Shown in pieces: positions 36,546 through 48,972 of a DNA stretch of 64,000 nt; the stretch's first letter is position 1; every line of letters begins with the position of its first letter. The notes below the pieces were generated by a model that was not told the origin of the DNA, did no database searches, and saw only the letters and a list, made by a program, of their open reading frames with translations. Position numbers and translations under genes: made by a program. Location of the stretch: assembly GCA_037074615.1 (NCBI GenBank), contig CM073534.1, positions 8,242,861-8,306,860 on the forward strand. Direction: 5' to 3'. Source of the stretch: Leucaena leucocephala. Lineage: Eukaryota > Streptophyta > Magnoliopsida > Fabales > Fabaceae.

Positions 36546-36629
36546 GTATTTAAGTTCTCATTCGAAAAAGATAACACCCACACACAAGATTTTACCGATA
36601 AGGATGCCTAGTAAGATTTTTACCGCTGG

Positions 36630-39600
36630 CTAATCAGCTTTAGGAGAATCGCTCAGAACAAGAGATGAACAAAACTCTCTGTTCCGAGCCAATTCCTCAA
36701 AATGAGTAACTACATTCTCCAGTTGAGAAAACTGAGTCAAGAACTTGACATGAAGTTCATTGTTCCCAAACTGATTCTGATTCCACTGTGAAAGACCATC
36801 CCCAATTATCTTCAAACCACTCTTAAGCAATTCCACACCGTTAATAATCCCATCACCAATTTTCCTTTTCTTATTATTGGAACATTTATTATGGTCATCA
36901 TCATCATCATCAACTTCCATTTTCTCACATTTTACCTCTTCTACTTCTGCAATGTTGGGTATTTTATGGACCATTTGCTTCAGCACCAGACCTTCTCTTG
37001 CAAGCAGCTCAAGCTGTTCATTGGTTGGTGTAATTGAAAGAGCCATTTCCTTGTTAAGAAATGCTTTAATCTCCTCTGTAAATCTATCTTGGTCTGATTC
37101 TGATCCTGAAACTATATCATACGAAAGGGCTGCGTTGGGTGGAACGAACCTCCATAGCTTGTTGTACTTGGTATACATGGCGAAGTATCCGAACGCTGTT
37201 AATGACAAATGAATGAAGGCCCAGTGCTTCTCTTTCAAAAGCATGTGAAATAATTTTGAAACAGCACAGTTCTTTGAATCATCATCATCAGTTTCTGATA
37301 ATTCTGTATGGATAAGTCCTGCCATGAATTGAGCTAAATGCGGTTTGCATTTGTACAAGCAGCCATCAGATGCTGTTGGCCCTGAGACGAAGGTATTTTC
37401 AATCTCCAAGATGGCATCTTCAATACCATTTGATGAATACAAATGTCTCAAATTTGAGATTATCTGTAGGACTTCACCCAAAAGGGTAATATAATGGTCC
37501 TTAATTACTTCGTCCTCGGTACTTTTTAAATTACGATTTACTGAAACCAAGAACTTTAAGGTCCTCGCATCAATATCAGGTATGTTGGTCTGGCTGCAGG
37601 AAAAAGATAAGAATGGTTGGCACCGACATGGATTAAGTTTAGTTCATTAATTAACAAGAAATAACAAATGAGAGAAATTAATTCCATTGGTAAAATGTTC
37701 AAATCAGATTGCTCTATCATGGGAGCTCACAATTCAGAATGCTAATGTTGCTTTGAAATATTCCAGGTTTTTCACAAAATATATATTAACGAAATTTTCT
37801 CAATACTAATCAGATATCTTGTGTCTGTCTATATATGTGCAAGTCTTATTGGTGTTCATAGGTTCCTTTAGGTTTGATTTTGGACTAAAACCAAACTAAA
37901 CTAAACCAACTGGTTTAAGGACATAGCTGACCTGCTTTTTGAGTCTACCGATCAATTTGGTTTGATTTTTTATCACTTTGGCTAAGTTTAAATTGCTTCA
38001 AGTCATGCTTAATTTAATGTTTGTGGAAAAAGTTGTGGGTTGATAAGTTTGAATTTACGTTCACTTTTTAAAATAAAAATTGTTATTCGCAAAATTATTG
38101 AGTATTTTACAAAATATAATTTAATTGAAGAAAATTTTTTAAATCTTATTCCCAAAACATAACTAAATTAAAGACTTCTTTAAAGAAGATTGGACTGAAG
38201 CTTAATGGATTAGGCCTAACAGAAACTGATTAAAAAAAATCTCAAGGGTGTACCCAAACCGGCAACCAAATTGATTTAATCTGTTTTCAAAGGCTCAAAA
38301 TCAATTACACTTTATTCTCTGTAAGTTTTCGTCGGTTTGGTTATGTTAATTCAGTTCAATTTGAACACCCCTAATGTGCTATGTGAATGCATAAAATACC
38401 TTAATGAAACAGAGATCAGCACAAATTGATAACTTCTGGCAAAAAACAAAAAACAAATTTTTAACAGATATGGTAAGCCAGTAATTTTAGCAAAAATAAG
38501 TAAATTACAGTGGAAAAAATATCAGCAACACAAAATACTTACAGTGATTGCAAAGAAGCAGACATAATAGACACTGGAATGCCAAATAGACCAGAAGTGC
38601 CTGCCTTCAATGACGCTTCATCAAAGTTGTCTATGAAGTCAAAATAATCTGATACGATTCTTTGAACGGCAGTATTTCTCAACTTATCTGATAATAAATC
38701 CAATGGAAAACCTTCAATGAACAAGGCCAAACATAAAATTGACGACAACTGAGTTCTGGCATCTTCAACAAGAGACATGTAGACCTGATTAACACTTGAT
38801 TTTGCACCATACGTTAGCAAAAAGCATATTGATCTTGACAATATTCGGAATGAAGAACTAGGAACGGCAACAGATTCTGAGGATGCCAGAAGCTCAAGTA
38901 ACGAACAGAGTTTGCTAATCATGCTATTTGCCATGTCTGTTTCCACATGTCGCAGCATAAAACACCAGCATTCCATCACTATCTCCCAGCAGAGTGAGTG
39001 AGGATGAAAGAAATTCTCAAGTAAAAATGACTCCATATCCCCCCAAACAGTGCTTGAAGAGACCACAATCATGAACGTTTTGACTGCATGCAAGAGAGAA
39101 GTAAACAAAGGCTGCCAAACCAGATTGATTGTTTTCCCAGAGCCACGCAATAAAGGAAGTTGTAAAACAAGTATGTTAGAGTATACATCTTCTTTAACTA
39201 AAATATCAAGAAACCATTGAAGTTTTTGGACAATTCCTAATTTTAGATCTTCATCAAGTTCGTGAGAACATCTCAGGAAATTAATAAACAAAGCAACTCG
39301 AGCTGTTAATAGTATTCTGCCTCTGTTCATATCTTCACATCTAATGTGAAAGATTTCATTCATAGATGCTAAGCTACAATTAGCTAAGGTCGGAGCATCA
39401 AGAGCAGAACAAGAATCCCCTCCATTAGTGAACAACCACTCCAGTACTTCAGACTTCTGTTCAAATTTCAGTTCATCAGAATTTAGCAAAGACATTGCCA
39501 GATCCATAGTTGTTTGCTCTAAAAGCTCAGTGGTTACTGTGCATACACTTTTCAGAAAGTTTTCATTGCTCACTGCAATTTTTAAAGCTGTGATCTTGAT

Positions 39601-42600
39601 GATCCAGAGCATAATCTCTCTATATACTGCATAGGCCTGATGAGGATACAGTGAGGCTACTTTTACTGCATTAATTAGATAAAATTTCACTGGCACCAGA
39701 ATCCTTTTAGCTTCAGTTACAGAAACAGTATCCTTGGGTGAAGACCAAGCGACAGCCGCACATTTCAGAGGCTCATTTACCAATGCAATTAAATCTACCA
39801 GTACATTTTCTATGATTACTACTTCTGCTAAATATTTCCGACCAATTTGAAGCAAAGAGACTACACCTTTCCATGTCACATTAAGAATGTTCACTGAATT
39901 GCCTCCATCATTAGCAGCAAGGACACCAATCCGAGATAACTCTTCTATTGCACACTTTGTTATGTTGATAATATGGACCATCTTATTATTATCCTTGTCA
40001 AGGCTCAATAGTTTTACATCACATGTCTCAGAGTTTACTGATTCAGAAAATGCTTTGCATAATTTTATGACAGCATCAATCATCATGTGTGCGACCTTCA
40101 ATATTTCTGATCCCAATGATTGAAGTTTCTGCTTAGGAACAGACAGTAAATATCCTTAGCATTAGATGCTAGATCATGGGTCAAATATAAATAAGATGAA
40201 ACAGAAGAACAGATTTTCCTCAATCTTCATTATTCCCTACATAAACGTTAGGCAGCGAATTGCTGTTTGATGATTCACAAGAGAATTTCATTTTCTCTTC
40301 TATCAGTGAAAAATTTGGACCAAAAATTTCATAAGTTCATAACCAAATAACTAAATAATCAACTATATCTTCTTGAACACAAATCTACAAGACAAATTTA
40401 TTAGCCTTTAAAAACAAAAAAGAAAGACATCAATAAGAAATGGTCATCATAATGACGAAATGAATAGCCATTCCATTTGTTAAATAAGGGATTAATTTCT
40501 TGAATCTTAAAAGTTGAAACCTCTGATTTCCTATTCTATATCCTTTTTTTCTTTATTTAATAAGGCTCTTGATAGGGCAATAAATGTTGGGCTTTAAAGG
40601 GACAACATGAACATAAGGTGGGGGTAGTTAAGATAAGGGAGGAGATTGAGATTGATGTGTGGTCATACAGGAAATGATAAGATTTGTAATGAACACATAA
40701 AAGGAAGAGTTAAGGTGGCAACTACTAAAGAGAAAATGATTGAAAATCGTTTGACATAGTTTAGACATGTACAAAGTAGGTCATTGCACATGTGACTAAG
40801 GAGGGTGAATGAAGTAGTGTGGAGTCCTCTAAAAAATAGTAGAGGAAGACTGAAGAGGACACGTAATATTGAGTGGGACCTCTTGGTTAACAAATTATCT
40901 AAAGATTGGGTCATTGATAGAGCAAAATGGCGTTGTACGATCCATGTAGCCAAGCCCATTTAGTGGGATAAAGCTATTTATTGTTGTGCATATAATAAAG
41001 CTCTTGATATCATCAACTGAAAAGATAAATAAAGTTCTCGACATTCAGTTTATGTTCATGTTTCCCTTTTGGAAATTAATCTAAAGCTGAGCAATTTGAA
41101 GAAAATTCATTGCTTTGTTATGATTACATAATTTAATGAATATAAACCTATGAATAAAAAACAATTCCATACTTGAATCAAGGATTTCTCTTTTGACAGA
41201 ACAGCAAAGGGATGCTAGGACAGTGCTTAGTACCACACATGCAAGCCCTAGGAATTTCATCATTCAGGTATAATCTTCTTTGTCATCTATGTTGTCTCTT
41301 CAAGTTGGAGATGGTACTGAATTTCAGTTTTGAGAGGACGTAGATCGGAGACACTTTCTCTAAAACTTCACATATATATCAGTTATCTTCTCAGTAAAAT
41401 GCTCGCATCTCTGAATTTGTTAATGAGTCAAGGAAATATTGATATGTCAATTTTAGTCGAGGCTGAGTTAGTTCTAGTAGCTTAATTCACTTGACAAGGG
41501 ATCGTAAGGTCTACAAATGTAGCATAAAGTGGTGAATACTCTTTTGTTTTTTGGTTGGGGGGAGGGGGAGTCTGTTATTTAATGTTAGTTATATTCTTCT
41601 TTCTTCTATCTTCTCTATTCATTCAAATTACGGTTCTTCATAAATTTTCAAGATACTAGAAATCTCATTGATGCGCTTACCTCTGGCCATAAAAACTGAT
41701 AGACTTATCAATGATCTTACTTTTTTGTTGGAAATTCATGGCATGTGATGTTACTTTTGTATCTCGTATAAGGAAACGGAGTTCAGATTGTCATACATAT
41801 AAATACCTTGTACTCATTCTATTTGATTTATAAGAAACTATTCAGACAAGTGTCATGTTCCTGTGTCACTAGATTCATATACAGAGAAAACTATCTTACC
41901 TTAACATCCGATATGGAAGCTTTTGCTAAATTTAAAGCTTCCAAAACGAAGTTGGCAACAGCATCCATCAATACCTTGTCACCAAGGACTGGAAATTTCA
42001 TCATGGCCAAGAAAGTTGATGCAGAAAACCTCATAGCCTCCAGAAGCAGCTGCACAAGATAAATAAACCACCTCAAGTAAAAACTTGATGTCAATAGGAC
42101 AATTAGCAAGCGAAGTTATCAATAATACATGAAAATTGGAAAATTGTTCAAACTGAATGATACATGTTTTAATTTTGCTACTGGAGGTCAAATCACTATC
42201 ACTAAACAAAACACAGTGCATGAGACAAGAAATTGTGGACAAAACATGTTTTATTCTTGCTACTAGTCCACATCTAGCCACCACTCGTTTTACATTTCTA
42301 CAAGAAACTAAGTCATGCCATCACTTCTCACCATGGATAATTATTGAAATACATTATTATAGCATAAATTGAAAATAGGATATTTAATTTGAGTTCATGT
42401 ATACTTTCCCTAAACTAAAGAGCTGATGATACATTGGTATTTCACATTCTCTCATTCATTTCCATATATGTGACTAAAAATAGACTATCTGGAAGGAACA
42501 TGTTAAATGCCCAAAAGAAATAATAAGGAAAATTTTAACGAATTAAGACTATGAAAGTTTTTTAAACCTCAGTTGGTGACATATAACTCCTACCTGATAA

Positions 42601-45006
42601 AATAGAGAGGCATGTTCCTCTTCCTGAGAGTGTTGGTTTGACAAAAGAGTCATTTTCAGATGCTTACTGCACCAAGCGTTTGCCTAATAAAAGAATACAT
42701 TACAAAGAAACATTTTGCCATAAAGCTAGAAATTGACCAATGTGAGATCACATCTATCTGGATAAAGATAAAATGCAAAAAACAGATAAAAGCCTATGTA
42801 CCTTAATTCCAAGGTTGAGAATATTCAATATGTTGCTGCTATGAAGCTCAAATTCAACATACTTTAATGCGACTTGTATAATACTTCTGTTTAGCATGCA
42901 CTGTGTGACATCCAAACATGTGAAATCTTCCCAAAATGTCGAGCTTGTAGTTAAGGTGGAAGCAAAACAGGCACTCATTTAAAATAGAATTGGAATAGTA
43001 TGCTAATAAATATAGGTCATCAAAGGTTGACTGGAATGCTATTGGAAGGTTCCTTCTCCATAAAATTAGGGTAAAAAAAGATGTCAGATTTGATTTCACA
43101 TGATTGTCATTCAATTTAATCTTTATTCTTTCCAAGCATAAACATAACTACCAACACATTTTACTGAGCATTTGAAAGGGAGAACACTAAACTGATAATG
43201 TTGTTAACCTAAAGTGGTCAAATATCACTTAAATCTTCAAATCCTTAAATGTGAAGCAAGGAATTATAATTGAAGTTGCAATCCAATTTGCTGTTAATAT
43301 GTTGTTATCAAAACTTTTAATCTTAATTATATATAGACACACATACAAATTTCATCATTTCATTGTAATGCAGAATAAAGGAAATGTCCAACACAATTTG
43401 CTTATAAAATGACAGTTTCCACTGCCTTTAATTCACTGACCTTGTTTTCAATCAACCATGTTCTAAATCATGTTAATGTAGCATAAACTTAAAGCAATTT
43501 ATGGTCGTTTCAAATTCAAAGCACAAAATGGGTTACAAAAATAATGAAGACATTAAAAACAGGAAAATATAATAGAACTTTGAGTTGTTCCAGCATAAAC
43601 ATTTATTCTTCCAAAGAGTTTGAACTTGGATATTTCTCCCCTAATATCAATGATACCTTAGGATAACTAAATTCCATCGGGTGATACACATAAAACGCTC
43701 ACACATCTTGGAAGACTCTACTCTGATTAAAAATTTCATTATTCCATATTATTTTAAAACTAAAAAATACTGTAAATTATTTATGCATTTTGATTTGCCA
43801 GGAAAGGAGATTCACGTTCATTAAAACATACAAGAAGAAGAGAAGATAGGTCTTGGAAGCTGCTAGTTCACAATCATGTCAAATTTAAGATTCTAACTTT
43901 TAGCCAAGCTCGCATGTTTTATGGGTCAAAATAAACATTAGTTCTTACAGGTTGCATGCATTCGTTCAGATGATTTCTAAATCAATATCATTTAAATTTC
44001 GCATTAGGAACTAGATATAGGACATAAGGATTTAACGTGAGATGCCAAATAACTGAGAAAAATTTACAAGCGATCAAGCGCAAAGCCTACAAAAGGTTTA
44101 GGCAAGCCTTTAATTAAAAAAAAGAAAGGTTTTTATATTTATGTAAAAGTATCAATGACCGTTCTCAAAAGGGAACTCCAAAACACCTTACACGACAAAT
44201 ATTGTCAAGTTGGAAATCGCAGAAATCAATTCCAAGGGGCAGATATAAGCCTCCATCTTCTGAGAGCTGAAGATAGCTAATGTGAAGGATACTATGAGGC
44301 AGTCCACAAGTGAAGAAAAGTTGGATATATACTTGAAATCTAGATTTCCAAGCTCAGTAAACAGCTGAACTCGATTCTCAACGATCTGTGCCCATTTGTC
44401 ACAAAAAAAAAAGTATAATTTAATCAAAAACTAATATAATAATGCTAGAAACATTTATTACAAGAAATCCAGTGCACTAACCAAGACATATATTACCATA
44501 AGGGTAGCAAACTGGAAACAAAGTAGCTTCAAATATAGGGTCAACATAGAACGACAGTGCTAAACATTACTCAAAGCTCACTCATCTCAGTAATCAATTT
44601 CTTGATACATAGAAAAGGTTAGGTTTCTAGCTACCTAATCAATAAAACTCTCAATTTCAATGGTTTTCTCTGAAACTTGACACTTCCAACAAAATAAAAA
44701 ATACTCAATGTAACCCTAAACTTCATAACCACAATCAAAGGGACAAAATAGAGGTTTCTATCAATGCAAACGATTAAAAGCACAATTAGTGCATTATGCT
44801 GTGAGAACATACAATTCAGAGCTAAATCAAACAGAGGAAAAAAAAACCACAGATACATTCCAATGCAGCGCATAGTTCTAGAAAATTCAAGGTTTTATAA
44901 CAAATAGTTATCGTAATGAAGTAAACGGCTAAAGTAAGCTTGCCTCAGAGGATCTAATGGCTCCTAAGATCCTCAGCAAATCGTTGTTGGAGCTACCTTC
45001 CACCAT
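36630..45006 (-). CDS. DUF4487 protein, FIGL1-interacting FLIP/FIRRM-like, seven coding exons
   Basis: Exons in order of translation are 45006-44944, 44385-44192, 42943-42802, 42683-42594, 42049-41900, 40128-38543 and 37593-36630. All junctions keep frame and sum to 1062 codons plus stop. The protein is mostly helical and leucine-rich, with no catalytic motif. It starts MVEGSSNNDLLRILGAIR and has an acidic, basic-flanked segment (EVDDDDDDHNK then KKRKIGDGI, a likely nuclear signal) near the C terminus. Order, length and the WEDFTCLDV and KKRKIGDGI blocks fit the plant homologue of human FIRRM/C1orf112. In Arabidopsis that protein (FLIP) binds FIGL1 and limits meiotic crossovers by acting on RAD51/DMC1. 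The exon model is strong; the family name is from memory. Intron 1 uses a GC donor. Introns hold a LINE tail and MITEs. Confidence 0.75.
37849..38373. mobile_element. hAT-like MITE in the last intron of the FLIP-like gene
   Basis: The left side (TTGGTGTTCATAGGTTC) and the reverse complement of the right side (TTAGGGGTGTTCAAATTG) are related inverted ends. The interior is rich in AACCAAACTAAACC-type sequence, as in common plant hAT MITEs. Ends are approximate and no clean target duplication was confirmed. Confidence 0.45.
40565..40985 (+). pseudogene. LINE ORF2 C-terminal fragment in a FLIP-like intron
   Basis: It is homologous to the fragment at 23983-24385, with CWALKGQHEHKVGVVKIR-type sequence, then MCGHTGNDKI, a decayed RLRWFGHVQ-like block and a LLVNKLSKDWVIDRAKW-type end before TTGTTGTGC. 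It lies antisense to the host gene in intron 5 (40129-41899). Confidence 0.75.
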
Positions 45007-45083
45007 TTTCCTCTGTCAAAATCGGAACGCTCTGTGATTGTATTTGTAATTTCCAAGTTTTTCTGTTACTTCGTAGCTCTCAG

Positions 45084-45095
45084 TTTCCCGCCAAA
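45084..45095 (-). promoter_or_regulatory. E2F-type site upstream of the FLIP-like gene
   Basis: On the gene's strand the 12-mer TTTGGCGGGAAA lies about 80 bases before the start codon. Read on either strand it contains the plant E2F core TTTSSCGC-like form (TTTCCCGCC). A second GGCGC sits next to it. Such sites drive S-phase and DNA-repair genes, which suits a recombination factor. Binding is inferred. Confidence 0.55.
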
Positions 45096-46239
45096 GCGCC
45101 ATTTACAGAAAAAAGTATGGCGGTAATTGCCTTTTCCTATTCTTACCCCGACATAGTTCGGACATTTATTATCTCTTTTTTTGGTAAGTCAATGCTTCAA
45201 TTTGACTTAATATTCACAAATACGAGGACTATAGAATTTACTAAAAATATTGTTATGACAATGTTATAATTTAAAATTAGATTAATCATAATTTTAAGAA
45301 ATATAAATAATTATTTAAAGAATTTTTAATCTCAAAACTCTTAATTATATATTTTATAGGCATATATATATATATATATAATTTTATTAAAAATAATCTT
45401 ATTTAAAGTATTACTAGTTATTAAATATAAACACTTTTTACACTCAATCAATAAATAGGGATTCCAATCTAACACTTGCACTACATTAACTCATTCTACC
45501 ATATCTAACTTTTGTTGGTAAATTCTCAATTATAATTAATTCATAAAATCAACATTAAACTTCTTAAAATTATTATCAATTTATATTAAATTTACTATAA
45601 AATTTGAAAAATTATAGCTTTATTGTGAAAACCGAAAATATAGCTTTGATTATCAAAATGATTAGTTGAAAATTATAAACAATTCAGTTAAAAAATTATT
45701 TAAATATTTTTAAAATATTAGTTATTTTTATTGAATTAAATAATAAAATAAATTTAATATCAAATATTTGTAAACATTAAATTTTAAAAAAGGAATTATC
45801 AAGTTTTAAGAAAATTATTATAAATTTTAATATATATATATATATATATCACAGTTGTGAAAGTCACAAAAATTATTAAAAATTACTGAAGGGTTTGGTA
45901 AAAAAAAATTAAGAAATAAATTTAATATTGTATTCATTTTAAATTGAAACTAATATTGATTTTAAAATTAAATAGTATTTGTAAAATAATTCGATATTAT
46001 TATCTAATTTTAAATTTTCAAACCATTTCCATGGATAAAAAGGAAAGGAAAGGAGAATTGAAAAGAACAATCAAGATTAAAGCTAAAATATCTTCCAAAC
46101 TTCAAAATCCAACTCAATCTCCACCAAAATTTACGTCTTAACACACCCAAGAGCTCCCAAGTTGCCCAAAAAGTTAAGAATGACAACCAAGCTCTAAGGA
46201 GGAAGGATTGATAAAAAGTCATAAAATCAGTTTTGTCAC

Positions 46240-46500
46240 TACAACACACAGCTTCGTTAATAAACGTCAGTTGTAGCCAAGACTTCTTTTGGCTGTAGCT
46301 AAGGGTACTCTGTTCTGTCTTGGCTATGGCCAAGAAACTTTTTGATTGAGGCCAAAAGCTTTATGTCTTGTTTTTGGCTGAGGTCAAAACCTCTTTGACT
46401 TCTCTTTAGTTAAGGCCAAAGAACTTGTTAGCTGAGGCCAAGTCTTTTCTTTTTCTTATCTCATATTTTCTTATTTCTCTATAATGTCTTGGCTTTCTAA
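46240..46500. repeat. Degenerate short repeats of GCTGAGGCCAAAG type
   Basis: TTGGCTGTAGCTAAGG, TTGGCTATGGCCAAG, TTGAGGCCAAAAGCTT, TTGGCTGAGGTCAAAA and GCTGAGGCCAAGTC follow each other every 30-50 bases. Confidence 0.6.
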
Positions 46501-47741
46501 ACTCTTTTCCAACTTCTTAAATATTGACTTTTGGATTCAAATTGCTCCATACGTAGTTCAACGGACATCCTAACAAAATAAGAATACTTATAAAAGCCAA
46601 AGATAATAAAACGATACAAAATATTCACAATTAAACATCACTTTGCCCCAAGTATCAACTATCTACATTTTCCTGTCACATGTATCCCCAAGTATGCATA
46701 AATTCACCAAAAGTAAAAGAAACTAAAAGAAAATGTGCTAAAATTACATGAATTTCACAAGGTCAACAATGGGAAATTGTCAATGCTAAAAGGAATCGTC
46801 ATCTTACTCAATCTCATTTGGACCAAGCGAAATGTGAATGTTCACAAAGGTCTCATCAACAACCCAAAGCAAGTTCAATATTTCTAGGGCTCCTTTCAAT
46901 ATCTCACATAGATTTGTAAATGGCATGGACCTTCACGTCATTCTAGCAATTTACATCCAACTCCTTCATCTAATTTGCCCAGCTGTAATATTCTAGACAT
47001 TCTTAGGTCTACACAGGATGGACAATCTATATGAGAAAGGTAAAATTTTGAAGGCATACTTCTTGTGTTACCACAATTTTCCTTGGTCATGATGAAATCC
47101 AAAGCTTCAAATGGGTGAAATTACCTACTTCTAACCCTAATATTTTTTTGCATTTCCTGTCTAAGATTGATGCTGCACTGGATTACACAAGTTGTCTCAA
47201 CATTCTTTGTATTATAGAACTACATCAATATCGTCACATACAAGAAGAATTTGCTCAATAGACTTCTTGCTTATTTGCTCTCTAGTGGTACTTTGGAGAA
47301 GGATGTACTCGTTGTATAAAATTGATGTAGTTTAAATTTTCCATTCCCATAAATCTACAACACCAACCTTAGTCGTGTAATTTGCTTATTTTTTATATAA
47401 TTTGATATTTTTATCAAAAATAAAATTAAATTGCTGCACTCACTATGTTACTTTATTTATATCTTATAACAATAGTTTTGTAAATATGTAGATATATTTC
47501 CCTCCACAAATTATATATGACTTTTACAAATTTCATAGTAAGGGAGAATAATATGATTTCTAACCACTTAATTTGACAATTAATCCTCCAAATTACAAAA
47601 TTAAAGACTTAGGAAGAGATGTTACCTTGTTTATATACTTGAACAAATACCCCTTGAATTTATCTTGTCTTACTTGAGTTTTCATTTTACAAGAGCTTCA
47701 CAATAGTCTCCTCAAGCTTAACGTGATGATGATATGAATGG

Positions 47742-47746
<5 letters not shown>

Positions 47747-47773
<27 letters not shown>
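47747..47773. repeat. (AT)n microsatellite
   Basis: An uninterrupted AT run of about 27 bases. Shorter runs lie at 7806-7826, 45364-45381, 45829-45850, 59092-59107, 59119-59138 and 61050-61070. Confidence 0.9.
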
Positions 47774-47777
<4 letters not shown>

Positions 47778-48450
47778 TATATGCCCCTAGTGCTTTAGAT
47801 CCTTCTAGGACTAGCACATAATTTTATAGTATAGTGAGCCATATAAGTTATAATCATATTCTATATATGCATATAAGAATTTTCATATACTACTAGACTA
47901 CCAAATTATAAGATATTAACATTTAATGCACTATATGATAATGTCTAAAACGCCAATTTATATGATATTGATATGTACTTTGATTGCTTGGGCTACAGAA
48001 ATTTATGTCATGATTTTCATGTCTCGTTTTTTCTTTTTGTTGGCCAACCATTTTTATTTCTTAATCTAATGATATATTTGTATATAAAATTTTTATTTGA
48101 TCACGTAATATTATTATCAATATTGTTATTGACAATCTTCTCAGTTCATTTTTTTTTTATGTCCTAACTAATTGAGATCATTTTATTGCTTTTAGGTAAG
48201 TCTTTCATATCTCAATTCATGCCTCCTCAATATGATAATGTTGATTATTTGCTTCCTTTTTCTTTTTCACTTAGAACCAATCATTTTCTCAGGCATGTCT
48301 CTTCTTTCATTTATAATGATAGGAACATTTATTAGATAGAATATGTGATATATAAATTCTTATTTAGGTCAGTAATTGTATGGCAATATTTCATTAATGC
48401 AATATGTAGTATGAACTTCTTGTTCATGTTGTTATATATGAGGATCTATG

Positions 48451-48547
48451 ATTTAATAATGATAATGAATTCTATATATTCTCTTTTCCAGCAATTAATT
48501 TAATAATGATAATGAATTCTATATATTCTCTTTTCCAGCAATTAATT
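48451..48547. repeat. Perfect 47-base tandem duplication
   Basis: The unit starting ATTTAATAATGATAATGAAT and ending CCAGCAATTA occurs twice without visible difference (from 48451 and from 48498). Confidence 0.9.
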
Positions 48548-48972
48548 CTCTCCCTTCATGTTAGGAAAACTTTGTCAAATGACAATTAACCAATCATATA
48601 GTATAAGTCTCTTAAATCTATTTGTTTCATTTAGAAATATTTTCTTATTTCATTTAGAGATAAATAAGAAGAAAGAGGTTATTACCAAACATTTATCCCA
48701 ACGTTTTTTAATATCAATCTATATGTATTGTGGTGGAATAGATATTATATACATATTTAAAATTATAATATAGAAAATATTCAGCTATTGACCAAAAACC
48801 TTTTATAATGGGAGAATACATTGTTGGCTTAATGCATTCAAGTGAGGTAATGTGTAAAATCGATTATCCCAATGGTAAAGTGCGATTTTTTTCCTCATAA
48901 ATTTGGATCTAGTTGCTCATGGAGGCTTTGACAAATAACTCTGCTGGATAATCATGATAAATATGCTTTTAC

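Larger units (their letters stand above)
45130..48972. other. Gene-poor AT-rich region
   Basis: It holds microsatellites, the GCTGAGGCC repeats (46240-46500) and the 47-base duplication (48451-48547). Short open frames here show no family features. Confidence 0.5.

Noticed and set aside
36359..36583. Open frame beside the FLIP-like gene (74 codons, - strand)
   Set aside because: It lies across the duplicated 3' flank after the stop codon; no splice sites join it to the gene and no domain is seen.
46010..46333. Open frame of 107 codons on the - strand
   Set aside because: It overlaps the GCTGAGGCC repeats and shows no domain or splice context.
47100..47300. Possible decayed coding sequence near 46800-47300
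   Set aside because: Slightly higher GC than its surroundings, but no translated frame on either strand gave a recognisable motif.
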